In this document: positions 63,543 through 64,000 of the stretch, one piece after another
Numbering within the stretch: the first letter of the stretch is position 1
How the letters are laid out: every line of letters starts with the position of its first letter
The notes under the pieces: model-generated
The model's database searches: none
Seen by the model: only the letters and a program-made list of their open reading frames with translations
What the model was told of the DNA's origin: nothing
Position numbers and translations under genes: made by a program
Source of the DNA: Clostridia bacterium
GTDB lineage: Bacteria; Bacillota; Clostridia; UMGS1883; UMGS1540
Direction of reading: 5' to 3'
DNA length: 64,000 bases
NCBI GenBank assembly: GCA_017450025.1
Contig: JAFSYJ010000002.1
Span: 1 to 64,000, forward strand

Positions 63543-64000
63543 TCATCTCATCATAGCTTCAAGCAGTGAATAAGCAAAAAGCCTGTTCATACTTCTTGTC
63601 GGATGATTTATATGATTTGCAAGTAAATCGGTTATTAAAACGCCGTTAGCGGCTAAATTTTTCCACTTTTCGTAAACATCGCATATTTTAATTCTGCCCT
63701 CACGCGCCGCGCTTTTGCCGCTTTCTATATACTTATCAACAGTTCCGTCATTTTGGAGCTTTACGGCAAGCTCAGCGGTTTTTTTGATAACATCATCTGT
63801 TATGTGACAGCTCACTTCCGTCGCCATCATATTCGGCGTCATAAAGATAACCTCGCTGCCGCTTTCCTTAAGCTTTGCAAAAATTTCTTTAAGCGCGTTA
63901 TGATAATCATCAATATCAACATCAAAAGCGTCGTTAAGTCCGAAGCATACAACAGTCAAATCGGGATTTTGAGAAAGCACATCTCTTTCCAGCCTGCGGA
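63543..64000 (-). CDS. SGNH/GDSL-type hydrolase (5' part cut by window)
   Basis: 152 codons of an open frame that enters from the right edge; the true start lies outside. It reads RLERDVLSQNPDLTVVCFGLNDAFDVD, where GLND is SGNH block III, then IFMTPNMMA, and ends with block V-type residues in ANHINHPTRSMNRLFAYSLLEAMM, where the Asp of the usual DxxH is replaced by Asn. It should be an esterase or deacetylase of the GDSL group. The substrate is unknown. Confidence 0.8.
   Translation of the reverse strand, partial: RRLERDVLSQNPDLTVVCFGLNDAFDVDIDDYHNALKEIFAKLKESGSEVIFMTPNMMATEVSCHITDDVIKKTAELAVKLQNDGTVDKYIESGKSAAREGRIKICDVYEKWKNLAANGVLITDLLANHINHPTRSMNRLFAYSLLEAMMR

Overview
The window reads as a chromosomal segment of a spore-forming, monoderm Clostridia bacterium, probably an uncultured or gut-type member of the Oscillospirales/Monoglobales kind; that placement is inference. 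It carries a complete spoIIIAA-AH operon, a BofA-like protein, RNase J, RNase M5, a GlgC/GlgD pair, a T-box in front of thrS, hprK-rapZ-whiA, and several secreted proteins with copper-amine-oxidase-N (stalk) domains. Genes are tightly packed on both strands with AT-rich gaps, strong TTGACA/TATAAT promoters and many intrinsic terminators. I see no tRNA or rRNA gene, insertion sequence, phage or CRISPR array.

Layout. 1-3.1 kb: the 5' part of a secreted DUF4430-like protein behind a cobalamin riboswitch with its own terminator, a divergent XRE-HTH/PfkB kinase fusion, and a short fragment of a secreted protein. 3.2-7.3 kb: a forward operon (ACT-domain protein, PFL family protein, acyl-ACP thioesterase, M19 dipeptidase, Mrp ATPase). 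7.4-11.8 kb: the reverse spoIIIA operon. 11.9-19.6 kb: forward tmcAL, facing a reverse operon rnj-mtlD-91 aa ORF-pncB-Fe-ADH-NlpC/P60. 19.6-22.4 kb: glgC-glgD and a miniature GlgA-like gene. 22.6-27.7 kb: CdaR/PucR-type regulator, ftsEX, an M23 hydrolase activator and an S41 protease, which suggests control of septal wall hydrolysis. 27.8-31.3 kb: uracil permease, upp and a frameshifted MFS transporter. 31.4-43.5 kb: a reverse membrane protein, forward bofA, then two reverse FAD oxidoreductases, a 65 aa protein, dnaE, whiA, rapZ, murB, a ROK kinase and hprK. 43.6-52.3 kb: malQ-malic enzyme, DUF5662, T-box/thrS, a chagasin-like secreted protein, metY and an ECF S-component. 52.4-57 kb: a YgjV-like protein and a two-gene operon encoding a dockerin-like and a cohesin/stalk-domain secreted protein. 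57-64 kb: rnmV, hpf, holA, comEC, rpsU, guaB and a truncated SGNH hydrolase.

How the parts fit. Much of the window is housekeeping: replication (dnaE, holA), translation (thrS, rpsU, hpf), RNA decay (rnj, rnmV), envelope growth (murB, ftsEX) and carbon handling (hprK, glgCD, malQ, malic enzyme, mtlD). The unusual parts are the secreted proteins: a B12-regulated DUF4430 protein, a predicted cysteine-peptidase inhibitor fusion, and a co-transcribed cohesin/dockerin-like pair in which no enzyme domain is visible. The pair is the best candidate for an undescribed surface assembly. Other points of note are a probable AUU start for murB, a GlgA-like remnant translationally coupled to glgD, a TGS-less ThrS, and an MFS frameshift sitting exactly on a U UUU UUA heptamer.
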